Origin: UBA7672 sp963718145
GTDB lineage: Bacteria; Pseudomonadota; Alphaproteobacteria; Caulobacterales; Hyphomonadaceae
DNA: 64,000 bases
NCBI GenBank assembly: GCA_963718145.1
Contig: CAVQYJ010000004.1
Location: 62,001-126,000 of the forward strand
Direction of reading: 5' to 3'
The position numbers and the translations under genes were made by a program. The stretch's first letter is position 1, and every line of letters begins with the position of its first letter. The notes under the pieces are model-generated. The model was given only the letters and a program-made list of their open reading frames with translations, had not been told where the DNA came from and did not search any database. This document shows, piece after piece, positions 16,365 through 27,495 of this stretch.

Positions 16365-17267
16365 GTGGCCAAGGCCGTTTTCACATCGAAGGTTGATCCG
16401 GCCTACGACGACTTGCCGGAGCAGTACTACCATTTTCCACGTCAGTATTTGACCAGAGCGCAGCAGGCGCTCGGGGATTGGATTTTATACTACGAATCTC
16501 GGCGGGGTGGAGGCCGGCTAGTATACTACGCTACCGCACGATTGAGGCAGATAGTGCCTGATCCCACGACGCCAGATCACTTCTACGGATACGTCGACAA
16601 CTATCTGGAGTTCGATCAGCCCGTACCGATGCGAGACGGCGCACACTTCTACGAGAGCGGAGGCAGAAACCCCGATGGGACGACGAAATCTGGCTGGTAC
16701 CAAAACTCGGTGCGGCCAATTCCGGAAGCGGAATACGAACTGGTCTTACAAGCTGGGTTTGTCGCAACGCTTGGTCGAGTGTCTCCAACCGTGGCAACTC
16801 AGACAACCGCTATCGCGACAAGGGTCTTGCCTGAACTGGCCGAAGAAGGCGCCGAATTCGAGCGTCCCCTTGTAGAGCAACTCATCGCGCGTCCGTTCCG
16901 AGACCGCGCCTTCGCAGCGGGGGTGGTTTCGGCCTACAATAGGACATGCGCTGTGACTGGTCTTCAGATCATCAACGGAGGGGGGCGCGCCGAAGTTCAA
17001 GCAGCGCACATCCGCGCAGTGGAGCACGGTGGTTCTGATTCAGTTCGAAACGGCGTCGCGTTGTCCGGTACCGTCCACTGGATGTTCGACCGCGGCTTGA
17101 TCTCGATCGATGACGACTATTCGATTCTTGTAGCGGAAGACCGGTTGCCGGACGCCGCAAAACGAATGATCCACGAAAACCGCAAGCTCATCTTGCCGGA
17201 GAGAGACGACGTTCGGCCGCACAAAACCTATCTCAAGTTCCATCGCGAAGCGGTGTTCAAGGGATAG
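16365..17267 (+). CDS. HNH endonuclease with N-terminal PUA/EVE-like domain
   Basis: 300 residues from GTG 16365, which has GGAGGG seven bases upstream; an in-frame ATG at 16344 lacks this. The N-terminal half (DWILYYESRRGGG, YYATARLRQIVPDP, YGYVDNYLEF) has the look of small modified-base reader folds. The C-terminal HNH_2-type nuclease shows CAVTG, AAHIRAVEHGG, and SGTVHWMFDRGLISIDDDY, giving the His-Asn-His metal site. Such proteins are usually stand-alone restriction-like nucleases, so a defence role against modified DNA is plausible but unproven. Lower GC and less regular codon use than the neighbours suggest horizontal transfer. It converges on clpB with 6 bases between. Confidence 0.75.
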   Translation: MAKAVFTSKVDPAYDDLPEQYYHFPRQYLTRAQQALGDWILYYESRRGGGRLVYYATARLRQIVPDPTTPDHFYGYVDNYLEFDQPVPMRDGAHFYESGGRNPDGTTKSGWYQNSVRPIPEAEYELVLQAGFVATLGRVSPTVATQTTAIATRVLPELAEEGAEFERPLVEQLIARPFRDRAFAAGVVSAYNRTCAVTGLQIINGGGRAEVQAAHIRAVEHGGSDSVRNGVALSGTVHWMFDRGLISIDDDYSILVAEDRLPDAAKRMIHENRKLILPERDDVRPHKTYLKFHREAVFKG

Positions 17268-17273
17268 CCTGCG

Positions 17274-19901
<2,628 letters not shown>

Positions 19902-19975
19902 GTTTGACCCTTGTCACAAGCAGTCAGTCTGAGATGTGGTGTGACCCGCAAACGGCGTCACGGACCAGTAGCGCT

Positions 19976-20006
19976 CCATAAGGACGCGCGATTGATCCAC
20001 CGCAAG
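19976..20006 (-). promoter_or_regulatory. Possible sigma32 heat-shock promoter of clpB
   Basis: On the minus strand CTTGCG (from 20006) and a CCTTATGG-like -10 region (to about 19976) have spacing in the sigma32 range, about 75-100 bases before the clpB ATG. The -10 part matches the CCCCAT-type consensus poorly. Support is mainly the position before a heat-shock gene. Confidence 0.3.
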
Positions 20007-20040
20007 AGTTAGGGTCGCCTGGAGGCGGTGCAAGGGGGCG

Positions 20041-20133
20041 TCAGCCTGCGTAAACCGTCCCAGCCTCGACGAAGCAAAACGTGTTCCCCCACGGGTCATC
20101 GGCACAAAATGCGCGGAGGATGTGCTTAGGCTC
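20041..20133 (-). pseudogene. 3' remnant of a VOC (glyoxalase-like) protein
   Basis: Reading the minus strand to the TGA at 20043-20041 gives about 30 residues ending in ADDPWGNTFCFVEAGTVYAG. This matches the end of VOC-superfamily proteins, where D-P-x-G-N precedes the last beta strand. No start codon or upstream domain exists because the reading runs back into the end of the gene at 20133-20492. It is best explained as the tail left after a deletion or rearrangement at this junction. Confidence 0.5.
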
Positions 20134-20492
20134 TATCGCGGGAAGCGGCGGGCTTCGCGGTCCTTGCCGAACAGGCTGACGGCGACGGCATGGACGATGG
20201 CGACAATGATCGCGAGCGCGATGCCGGTGAGCAGGCTGCGCACCTCGAAGCCTGGCAGGAGCCAGCTCACGAGCCCCAGCATCATCGCGTTGATGACAAA
20301 GGTGAAGAGTCCCAGCGTCAGGAGGGTGATGGGGAGGGTCAGGATGAATAGGATCGGCTTGATGGTCATGTTGACGAGGCCGAGCACCGCTGCTGCGACC
20401 AGCGCCGAAACGACGCCGCCGACGAAGACGCCTGCAAGCAACTGGTCGCCGATTATCAGCGCGACGGCGGTAGCGATCCAGGACAGCAGCAT
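20133..20492 (-). CDS. Small four-helix membrane protein (phage holin 4 family type)
   Basis: 119 residues from the ATG at 20492 with a GAGAGG ribosome site. Nearly the whole protein is hydrophobic, with four probable membrane helices (about 5-22, 26-45, 50-72, 85-108) and a basic C-terminus. The pattern LGLVNMTIKPILFILTLP-I-T with a following FVINAMML matches the widespread chromosomal YvlD/phage-holin-4 family, which is not a phage lysis gene in this setting. Function unknown, sometimes linked to envelope stress. The gene joins the VOC remnant at its 3' end. Confidence 0.75.
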   Translation of the reverse strand: MLLSWIATAVALIIGDQLLAGVFVGGVVSALVAAAVLGLVNMTIKPILFILTLPITLLTLGLFTFVINAMMLGLVSWLLPGFEVRSLLTGIALAIIVAIVHAVAVSLFGKDREARRFPR

Positions 20493-20630
20493 CCGAAACC
20501 TCTCGAGCCGCTCATATGGTGACTGTACTGTCAGATGATTAGGGCTGCGGCTTGGCCTGTTGCAGCCGCAGGCGCTGAGGTAAAATGTTTGCGTCAGACG
20601 GGTGAATTCAAGGGAATGTGGGAGAACGTC

Positions 20631-21605
20631 ATGCGCAAGACACTTCTGGCGACCAGCATTCTGGCTCTGGTCCTGGCCGCCTGCGAGAAGAAGCCCGAGC
20701 CGACGGCTGCAGCGCCTGACGCTCCGGCGGCGGATGCGCCTGCTGGTTCCGCCGCGGGGGGCAATCCCAATGCGCCGGCCATCGATGGCGCCGTCTCCAT
20801 CACGTCGCCTCCCAGTGCGGCCGCCGGCGCCGAGATCAAGGTCGCGTGGACGGGTCCGGGCAATGCATCCGACTACATCGACATTGTCCCTCGCGGCGCC
20901 GCGGCCACGACGGGCGAAATCTCCTACGCCTACGTCAAGGATAGCAAGGGCGAGGTCAGCCTGCGCGTACCCACGGCGGCGGGCGAGTACGACGTACGCT
21001 ATGTCCTCGACATGTCCGGCACTCGTTCGGTGAAGACCGCTTCGCCCCTGACTGTCACGGCAGGTGGGGCGACGCTGAAAGCGCCGGCCGCGGCTGATGC
21101 AGGGCAGGAGTTCGCCATCGAGTGGACAGGCCCCAACGGTTCGGGCGACTATATCGACCTCATGAAGGCCGGAAGCACCGCCACCTCCGGCGAGATCACT
21201 TACGCCTACACCAGCGCCGGCAACCCCGCGAAGATGGAAGCCCCCTCGGCTGCAGGCGATTATGAGATCCGCTACTTGCTCGAAGGCGCCGGCGGCCGGA
21301 AGATCATCGCGACCTCGGCGCTTAAGGTGTCGCTGCCGCAGGCCGCGCTGGCCGCCCCGGACAATGCCGCGAAGGGTAAGGCCTTCAAGGTCGACTGGAC
21401 CGGCCCACGCTCGAGCGGGGACTATGTCGATCTCGTCCCCAAGGGCTACACGGCGACCAGCGGCGAGAAGGACTACTTCTATGTCGCGCAGGGCAATTCG
21501 GGCGAGTTGACCGCGCCCGAGGCCGGCGAGTGGGTGGTCCGCTACGTCCTCGACGCTCCCGGCGGGCGCGCCGTGCTCGCCTCGCGACCGGTTAGCGTGC
21601 GCTAG
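20631..21605 (+). CDS. Lipoprotein with three tandem beta-domain repeats
   Basis: 324 residues. The ATG at 20631 follows GGGAGAAC. Signal peptide with lipobox LAAC (C18) and then an Ala/Pro-rich linker (about 20-60). Three copies of an about 85-90-residue unit follow, each with A-G-x-x-F/I-x-V/I-x-W-T-G-P, D-Y-I/V-D-L/I-V/M, a T-S/T-G-E turn, an AG-E/D-Y/W segment and R-Y-V/L-L. This looks like a repeated Ig-like beta sandwich on the outer or inner membrane surface. I do not know the function; binding of a surface ligand is the simplest guess. The 138 bases before it contain a hairpin (20545-20571, 8-base arms) and the divergent start of the membrane-protein gene. Confidence 0.72.
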   Translation: MRKTLLATSILALVLAACEKKPEPTAAAPDAPAADAPAGSAAGGNPNAPAIDGAVSITSPPSAAAGAEIKVAWTGPGNASDYIDIVPRGAAATTGEISYAYVKDSKGEVSLRVPTAAGEYDVRYVLDMSGTRSVKTASPLTVTAGGATLKAPAAADAGQEFAIEWTGPNGSGDYIDLMKAGSTATSGEITYAYTSAGNPAKMEAPSAAGDYEIRYLLEGAGGRKIIATSALKVSLPQAALAAPDNAAKGKAFKVDWTGPRSSGDYVDLVPKGYTATSGEKDYFYVAQGNSGELTAPEAGEWVVRYVLDAPGGRAVLASRPVSVR

Positions 21606-21735
21606 CGACGACGCACCTCGACACTTTGGTGTCGTGTGCAAACGAGGCCAGAGCGAGGCGCATCCTGCGGCTACTGCTGACCGCCGGGGCAGCGCAAAAG
21701 CCGCGCAGACGCCTCAAACCTCATGTTTTTTTAAG

Positions 21736-21761
21736 GGAACTAACAAGGGTAAAGTCGCGTT
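21736..21761 (+). promoter_or_regulatory. EcfG-type general stress promoter
   Basis: GGAAC (21736-21740), 17 bases, CGTT (21758-21761). This is an exact match to the alphaproteobacterial EcfG/SigT consensus (GGAAC, 16-17 bases, CGTT). It reads toward the Crp/Fnr gene (21928) and the HWE-type kinase (22913). The flanking space 21606-21927 holds no other feature except a short hairpin just after 21605 and a small leader frame. Confidence 0.55.
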
Positions 21762-21808
21762 GGCTTGTTCTAAGCTAGTCGGGCGGGAGATACGAACGAA
21801 GGTGGTTG

Positions 21809-21931
21809 ATGCTTCGCCCGCAATACTCTTGTGCATTTGCCCGTGTTGAGTTTTTTCACGTCGGCGGCGCCTGCGCGTTCCTCCTGTCAAGCAAGGTCGC
21901 CGCGGCTCGCCGCGACCGGCAAGCCCAGTGA
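21809..21931 (+). CDS. Possible leader ORF before the Crp/Fnr gene
   Basis: 40 codons from the ATG at 21809, preceded by GAAGG with a 6-base gap. Its TGA (21929-21931) overlaps the GTG proposed as start of the Crp/Fnr gene at 21928, an arrangement seen in translational coupling. The peptide has no recognisable domain and its codon use is less typical than that of the neighbours, so it may be chance. Confidence 0.22.
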   Translation: MLRPQYSCAFARVEFFHVGGACAFLLSSKVAAARRDRQAQ

Positions 21932-22683
21932 CGGACCTGACCATGATGGCCAGGACGGACTCCACCCTGGAGAAGGCGGTTGAGCTGTTGCGTCGCAAGA
22001 TGGCCAGTCTTGGAGCTGTCTCCGAGGCTGTTGTCGGCGACCTGAAGGCGCTCGCCCGCGATCGTATCGACATCTCCGCTGGCAGGGCGATCGTCAAAGA
22101 GCGCGAACGCTGTCCGCAGCTTTACCTCATCGAGTCCGGGTGGGTGTTTCGCTCTCGCGGTCTCGCATCCGGCCGGCGCCAGATCGTCAACTACGCCTTG
22201 CCAGGCGACATCCTCTGCGCCGATTCCGTGTTGTTCAAGGCATCCAGCTTCGATCTCACCGCGCGCACCGCCGTCACCGCCATCCGCATCGAGGCGCCGA
22301 GTTCGGCGGAAGTGTTCGACAAGTACCCCGGCCTCTCCGCCGCCCTCGCCTGGACGACGGGACAGGAGGAATCCATCCTCGCCGAGCGCGTGGTCTCCCT
22401 CGGCCGGCGCGACAGCCTGGAAAAGCTGGCGCACGCACTGTGCGAACTGGAAGCGCGCCTTTCGGCCATTGGCCAGATGAAGGGGCAGACGATCGAGCTT
22501 CCCCTCAACCAGGAAGACTTCGCCGACATTCTCGGCATCAGCGTCATCCACGTGAACCGCACATTCCGACGGCTGTCAGAGGACAAGACGGCCGAATACC
22601 GCAAGGGACAGATCGACCTGCTCGACCGCGACAGGCTCGCCGAGATTTCGGCGTTCGACCGGTCCTACCTGCATCTCGACTAG
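21928..22683 (+). CDS. Crp/Fnr-family transcriptional regulator
   Basis: 251 residues from GTG 21928 (or 246 from ATG 21943). N-terminal cyclic-nucleotide-binding-like beta barrel (about 25-150) with LYLIESGWVFRSR and LPGDILCAD blocks, then a long helix and a C-terminal winged helix (about 170-245) whose recognition helix reads ISVIHVNRTFRRLSED. There is no Fnr-type cysteine cluster, and the cAMP-binding Arg-Ser motif is not obvious, so the signal is unknown. An EcfG-type promoter lies upstream, suggesting general stress control. The histidine kinase gene follows 229 bases later on the same strand. Confidence 0.85.
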   Translation: MTDLTMMARTDSTLEKAVELLRRKMASLGAVSEAVVGDLKALARDRIDISAGRAIVKERERCPQLYLIESGWVFRSRGLASGRRQIVNYALPGDILCADSVLFKASSFDLTARTAVTAIRIEAPSSAEVFDKYPGLSAALAWTTGQEESILAERVVSLGRRDSLEKLAHALCELEARLSAIGQMKGQTIELPLNQEDFADILGISVIHVNRTFRRLSEDKTAEYRKGQIDLLDRDRLAEISAFDRSYLHLD

Positions 22684-22912
22684 TGGCGTTACTCCCGGCC
22701 TTGGAGCCGCACGCCGCTACCGCTTTGAACTTTATGTGTCTGGAGAGTCGCGAGCCCGTGAGCTAGCATCCGATGGTCGGGGTATCTGGGACTGGAAATC
22801 GAGCGAAATTCATGACGAGGCAGTCCCCCATGGCTTGGGCGGCCGGCCGATCGCATCAAGTGCGCGGGGCCCATCGCTTTCGCCTGTCGAATGCTTCCTC
22901 TCCACGGCCCGC

Positions 22913-24560
22913 ATGAACACCCAGTCCCCTCAGGCCCGGAAGAAGTGGCGGGCGCCGGTAACGGCGCTGATCCTGGCGCTGATCCTGGCTTTGGCGGCGC
23001 CATCACTGACCTTCTCGGCCCTGCTGCTGCTCCAGTCGGACAACGTCAATCGCACCGCCATGTTGAACCGTGCGGCGCAAGGCCTTGACGGCATCACTGA
23101 AACGCTCGACCGCGAACTGCGAAGCATGGTGACCAACCTCGCGCTCCTTGCCTCCAGCGGGTGGGTCGAGGCGGAGGAATACGACCGGCTGCATGCACGC
23201 GCGACCGAAGCGCTGAAAGGGACCGAGACCTTCCTGATCGCCGTCGATGCCGAGAACCAACAGATCCTCAACACGCGCGTGCCGTGGGGCACGCCGCTCA
23301 CGGCGTCGAGCGAAGCCGAAGTCTTTCGCCCTTGCGCTCCAGACAGGCCAGCCGACCGTGTCCGACGTTTTCTTCGGCCAGGTGGCGCAGAAGGATGTGT
23401 TCAACGTCGTGATGCCGATCATCTCCGGCGAACTCAGGATGAAGGCGCTGATCCTGACTCGCAACATCGACACCCTGGGGTCGATCTTCGAAGGGCGGCT
23501 GCCGCCGCAGGGCTGGACCTACGCTATCCTCGACAGCAAGGGAATGCGTGTAACAGGCGAGGAGCCTCAGGCGGCAGGGCCGCAATTCCTGAGCCAGCTC
23601 TGCTCGAAGGACGGGCCGGAGATCAACGAGATGAGATCCGGCGCTGTCCGTTTCTCTGCGGCCAGCGAGAAGCTGGAGCCATGGGGCTGGCGCGCCTGCG
23701 TGTGGACATCGTCGAACCAGACGGACGCGTCCATCTCGCAGCGTTGGCGCAATTTCACCATTCTCACCCTGTCCGTCGTGGCGATCGCCATCATTGCAGG
23801 CGCGGCGCTGGGCCAGATGCTCGCCGGCGCAATCCGCCGCGCGGCAACCGTGGGACGCGCGCTCGATGCCGGCGGCGACGTGCCCGAGACGCGCTCTGTC
23901 GTGCGCGAAGTTGATGACGTGATGGCGACACTCACGCGCGCCGCACGCAGCCGGCTGCAGCACGAGGAAGAGCTGAAGGTCCTGCTGCGCGAGACGGCGC
24001 ACCGCGCGAAGAACCAGATCGCGATCGCGTCGGCGCTGACGCGCCTTTCCGCCCGTTCGGCCGAAAACGTCGGCCAGTTGCGCGATGATCTCGTGGCGCG
24101 CCTGGCGGCGCTGGGCCGTTCGATCGACACGATGTCTGCATCGCCGTCGGGTTCTGTGCCGGTACGGCAACTGGCCGAGACCCAGCTCGAGCCTTTCGCC
24201 GCCGACCATCCCGGGCGGCTGGACCTGGCCGGAGAGGCAGGCATCCGCTTTGCCCCGGCGACGGCGCAGGCAATCGGCCTCGTCCTGCACGAGATGGCGA
24301 CCAACGCCGCCAAGTATGGCGCCTGGTCGGCTGCCGAAGGTTCGGTGCGGCTCGACTGGGCGGAGAGCGATGCGGGCCTGACGCTGACCTGGACAGAGCG
24401 CGGCGGCCCTGCGCCCGATCCGGCGGCCCGGACCGGATTCGGATCTTCACTGATCGAGATGATGATCGAACGCACGCTTGGCGGCACGGTGCAGCGCGAC
24501 TATCGCGATACCGGCCTCGTCGCAACATTCAGGCTTCCGGCGATTCCCGTGACAGTCTGA
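22913..24560 (+). pseudogene. Membrane HWE/HisKA_2-type sensor histidine kinase, one frameshift
   Basis: The start MNTQSPQARKKW (22913) leads into a first membrane helix (about 20-42) and a periplasmic sensor domain. Near 23330 one extra C shifts the frame; removing it joins SSEAEVFR to LALQTGQPTVSDVFF without a gap. The second part has another membrane helix (IIAGAALGQML region), a HAMP-like stretch, the phospho-acceptor box ETAHRAKNQIAIASAL and an ATPase domain with HEMATNAAKYGA and GFGSSLIEMMIERTLGG. Total about 548 residues after correction. This kinase class often feeds the general stress pathway (PhyR-NepR-EcfG), in line with the EcfG-type promoter upstream. The start codon has no clear ribosome site. 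Confidence 0.75.
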
Positions 24561-24575
24561 CGGAAGACGAGCGGG

Positions 24576-26186
24576 TCAATGGGCGCCCGGTTGCGGCTGG
24601 CCGGCGGGGGCGGGGCGCTTCAGCAGCGGCACCATGCACAGCATGACGGTAAAGCAGATCGCCATCACCAGGAAAAGGTTGTTGAAGGTCATGACAGCAG
24701 CTTCCATCTGCATCCGGCGAGTGAGCTGCGCGATCGCCTGGCCGTGAGGGTCTGCGGATCCCAGCGCGCTGAGGTTCGCCTCCGCCTGCTCGAGCCAGCT
24801 CTGCACCTCGGGACGGCTGGGGTCGAGCGCAGCGCCCAGCTCCTGCGTGTGCAGGTTGTTGTAGCTTAGGCGCATGGTGTTGAGCGCCGCCATTCCGACC
24901 GCCCCGCCGAGATTGCGGCAGACCGTCACCAGCCCCGTGGCGTTTGGCAGCTTCATGGGCGGCACCGTGCCGAGCGCGATATAGTTCGATGGCACCATCG
25001 ACATGATGAGGCCAAGTCCGCGGAAGACCTGCGGCCAGAACAGCTCCTCGAATGAGGAATCCGCGGTCAGGAACTGGTTCCAGTAAAGCCCGATGGCTGC
25101 GAAGCCGAGCCCTATCGCCAGCACGATCCGCGGATCGAACCGGCGGATCATTGCACCCGCCACGGGCCCGCCGATGAACATGGCGAGACCGCCCACGCTC
25201 ATGATCTGGCCAATCTGCAGGGAGTTGAAGCCGCGCACGCTCCCCAGGAACATCGGCGTCAGGTAGACCGCGCCAAACAGTCCGAATCCGACACAGCTCG
25301 CCACTGCCGATCCGACAGCGAAGTTGCGGTTCCTGAAGATGGTGAGGTCAACGACGGGGTTGTCGCGCGTGAAGGCCCGCCAGAAGAACACGACGCCGGC
25401 GATCGAGCAGACAAACGCCCACATCACCAGCTCGCTCTCCTCGAACCAGCCATTCGCTGGGCCTTCCTCGAACAGGTATTCGAACGAACCCAGGAACAGC
25501 GCCATCGCGGCAAGCCCGATGATGTCGATCCGCCGGATCAGGCTGACGTCGGACGGGCTCCTGGGAATCAGCGACCACACCAGGGTCGCAGAGACGATCC
25601 CGGGAATGATGTTGACGAGGAAGAGCCAGTGCCAGCTCAGGTGCTCGGTGATCCAGCCGCCAAGCGTCGGGCCGATGGACGGCGCGAGCGTCGCCACCAT
25701 GCCGATCATCACCTGCTGCAGCATCGAGCGGTTCGGTCCGAACAGCGAGAACGCCGCGGCCATTGTCGTCGGGATCATCGCCGCGCCAAGGAAGCCCTGG
25801 ATGCAGCGGAACACGATCAGGCTGTTGAGGTCCCAAGCCAGCGCGCACAGGGCGCTCGATGCCGTGAAGCCGACGCACGAATAGACGAACAGGCGCCGCA
25901 TCGACAGCGCACGGTTGAGCAGTCCCGACAGCGGGATGCCGATCACTTCGGCGATCAGGTAGCTGGTCTGGATCCACGCGATCTCGTCGGCGCTGGCCGA
26001 GACCCCTGCCTGGATCTGCGCGATGGAGGAGGCGACGATCTGGATGTCCAGGATCGCCATGAACATGCCGATGACCATGGCGAAGAAGCCGATGTTCAGC
26101 ATCAGCATTTCGCGGCTGCCCTTCGCAGGCGCCTGCGCCGCCGGCATGCCGCCAAGATTGGCGGGAGGAGCGCCGGTTGCGCTCAT
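24576..26186 (-). CDS. DHA2-family MFS drug efflux transporter (EmrB-type)
   Basis: 536 residues with about 14 hydrophobic helices, the DHA2 (14-TMS) pattern. Typical motifs: LDIQIVASSIAQIQAG in helix 1, WIQTSYLIAEVIGIPLSG, and GPTLGGWITEHLSWHWLFLVN with the family motif C in helix 5. Works in the inner membrane by proton antiport, coupled to a periplasmic adaptor. The adaptor gene lies directly upstream with a 6-base gap (26193-27350) and a TetR gene is divergent, so this is an EmrAB-like operon under local repression. The outer-membrane channel must come from elsewhere. Confidence 0.92.
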   Translation of the reverse strand: MSATGAPPANLGGMPAAQAPAKGSREMLMLNIGFFAMVIGMFMAILDIQIVASSIAQIQAGVSASADEIAWIQTSYLIAEVIGIPLSGLLNRALSMRRLFVYSCVGFTASSALCALAWDLNSLIVFRCIQGFLGAAMIPTTMAAAFSLFGPNRSMLQQVMIGMVATLAPSIGPTLGGWITEHLSWHWLFLVNIIPGIVSATLVWSLIPRSPSDVSLIRRIDIIGLAAMALFLGSFEYLFEEGPANGWFEESELVMWAFVCSIAGVVFFWRAFTRDNPVVDLTIFRNRNFAVGSAVASCVGFGLFGAVYLTPMFLGSVRGFNSLQIGQIMSVGGLAMFIGGPVAGAMIRRFDPRIVLAIGLGFAAIGLYWNQFLTADSSFEELFWPQVFRGLGLIMSMVPSNYIALGTVPPMKLPNATGLVTVCRNLGGAVGMAALNTMRLSYNNLHTQELGAALDPSRPEVQSWLEQAEANLSALGSADPHGQAIAQLTRRMQMEAAVMTFNNLFLVMAICFTVMLCMVPLLKRPAPAGQPQPGAH

Positions 26187-26192
26187 CGGCGA

Positions 26193-27350
26193 CTACTCGC
26201 AGTTCGGCTTGGTCGAAACCGTCGTGACGACGGCAAGGCCGGACCGCAGCAGGCCGGTCGACAGCGACGCCTTGTCGATCGCGATGCGCACGGGAACGCG
26301 CTGAACGATCTTGGTGAAATTGCCGGTGGCCGTGTCGGCGGGCACCAGGCTGAACGTGGCGCCGGTCGCAGGCGCGAGGCTTTCCACCTTGCCCTTCACC
26401 TTCAGCGACGGATAGGCGTCGATGTGGATGTCGACGCACTGGCCCGGCCGCATGTTCTCGACCTGCGTCTCCTTGTAGTTGGCGACGACATAGGCCTCGC
26501 TCGATGTCACGATCGCCAGTGCGACCTGGTTGGGCGAGAGAAGCTGCCCCTCGATGACGTTCTTGTTGGCGACGACGCCATCGACCGGCGCACGGATTTC
26601 AGTGCGGCCGAGATCGAGTTCGGCGGCTTGAAGCTTGGCCGTGGCGGCGGCGATCTTCGCTTCGGCGGAGGCGGCGGCGGCCTGCGTGCTGGTGAGCTGG
26701 CTCTGCTGTGAGGTCACCGAAGCGTCGGCCTGCGTACGCTGCGCGTTGGCGGTGCGTTCGGCGGCCTGCGCCTGTTCGACGCGCGCCTTGGGATACCAGC
26801 CCTTCTCGGCAAGTTCGGCAAGGCGTTTGGCGTCGGAGGAGGAGTAGTCGGCGGCGCTGTCGGCGGCTTCGCGGGCGGCGCGCGCTTCGGCAAGCGTATC
26901 GCGCTGCGCGGCGATGCGCGCGCGCGCCTGGGCCGAGTCGGCTTCGGCCTGCGCGAGCGCGGCGCGCGCTTCGGCGACGCGCGCCTGGAAGTCGGCTGCC
27001 TCGAGCGAGATGAGCAGGTCGCCAGCTTTCACGGGCTGGTTGTCGTTGACATGGACGGCGGTGACATAGCCTTGCACCTTCGGCGTGACGCGCGTGATGT
27101 CTGCCCGGATCTGCGCGTTGTCGGTCTTGATCTCGAAGCGGCCGTTGAGCAGCCAGTTGCCGCCAAGCACCGCCAGCAGCAGCGCAGCGACCGAGCCGGC
27201 GATAGCCAGGATCCTCATTCGAGCGCCGCCATTGACGGATTCGGCAATGTCGGAAGCCCCTATGGAAGCCGCGTTCGCCTTCGGCGCCTGGCCGGCAGGG
27301 GTTTCCGGCTGGGGAGCGCCCGCTTCGAGTTTCACGGTTTTCAAGGCCAT
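26193..27350 (-). CDS. HlyD-family periplasmic adaptor (EmrA-type)
   Basis: 385 residues. A cytosolic N-terminus of about 50 residues, one membrane helix (AIAGSVAALLLAVLGGNWLL), then a split biotinyl-lipoyl domain (TPKVQGYVTAVHVNDNQPVKAGDLL and LDLGRTEIRAPVDGVVANKN) interrupted by a long Ala/Gln/Arg-rich coiled coil (about 120-245). A beta-barrel domain follows, ending near residue 380. It links the EmrB-type pump to an outer-membrane channel. First gene of the efflux operon; its promoter faces the TetR gene across 27351-27495, which contains a palindromic operator. Confidence 0.92.
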   Translation of the reverse strand: MALKTVKLEAGAPQPETPAGQAPKANAASIGASDIAESVNGGARMRILAIAGSVAALLLAVLGGNWLLNGRFEIKTDNAQIRADITRVTPKVQGYVTAVHVNDNQPVKAGDLLISLEAADFQARVAEARAALAQAEADSAQARARIAAQRDTLAEARAAREAADSAADYSSSDAKRLAELAEKGWYPKARVEQAQAAERTANAQRTQADASVTSQQSQLTSTQAAAASAEAKIAAATAKLQAAELDLGRTEIRAPVDGVVANKNVIEGQLLSPNQVALAIVTSSEAYVVANYKETQVENMRPGQCVDIHIDAYPSLKVKGKVESLAPATGATFSLVPADTATGNFTKIVQRVPVRIAIDKASLSTGLLRSGLAVVTTVSTKPNCE

Positions 27351-27421
27351 CGCAGAACGTCCTGTCCTGGGCCGGTCTTACAGCCCGCACGCCGGTTCAG
27401 CGTACAGGATATGTAATCAGC

Positions 27422-27445
27422 GTTACGTTTCAGTTGAAATGTAAC
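27422..27445. promoter_or_regulatory. 24-base palindromic operator between efflux operon and TetR gene
   Basis: Arms GTTACGTTTCA and TGAAATGTAAC around a 2-base centre. Eleven positions per arm, symmetric except position 6. It lies in the 145-base divergent gap, 51 bases before the proposed TetR ATG and 72 bases from the EmrA-type start. This is the expected binding site of the adjacent TetR repressor, allowing control of both directions. Confidence 0.65.
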
Positions 27446-27495
27446 CTCACTTGCCCGAGTATCAAGCGGGCTGCGCAACGAGTATCTCTAAAGGG

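Noticed and set aside
20133..20492. Phage origin for the holin-like gene
   Set aside because: The four-helix family is widespread in chromosomes, and no other phage gene is near.
21634..21849. 71-codon frame after the triple-repeat lipoprotein
   Set aside because: It spans the EcfG-type promoter, has no ribosome site and irregular codon use.
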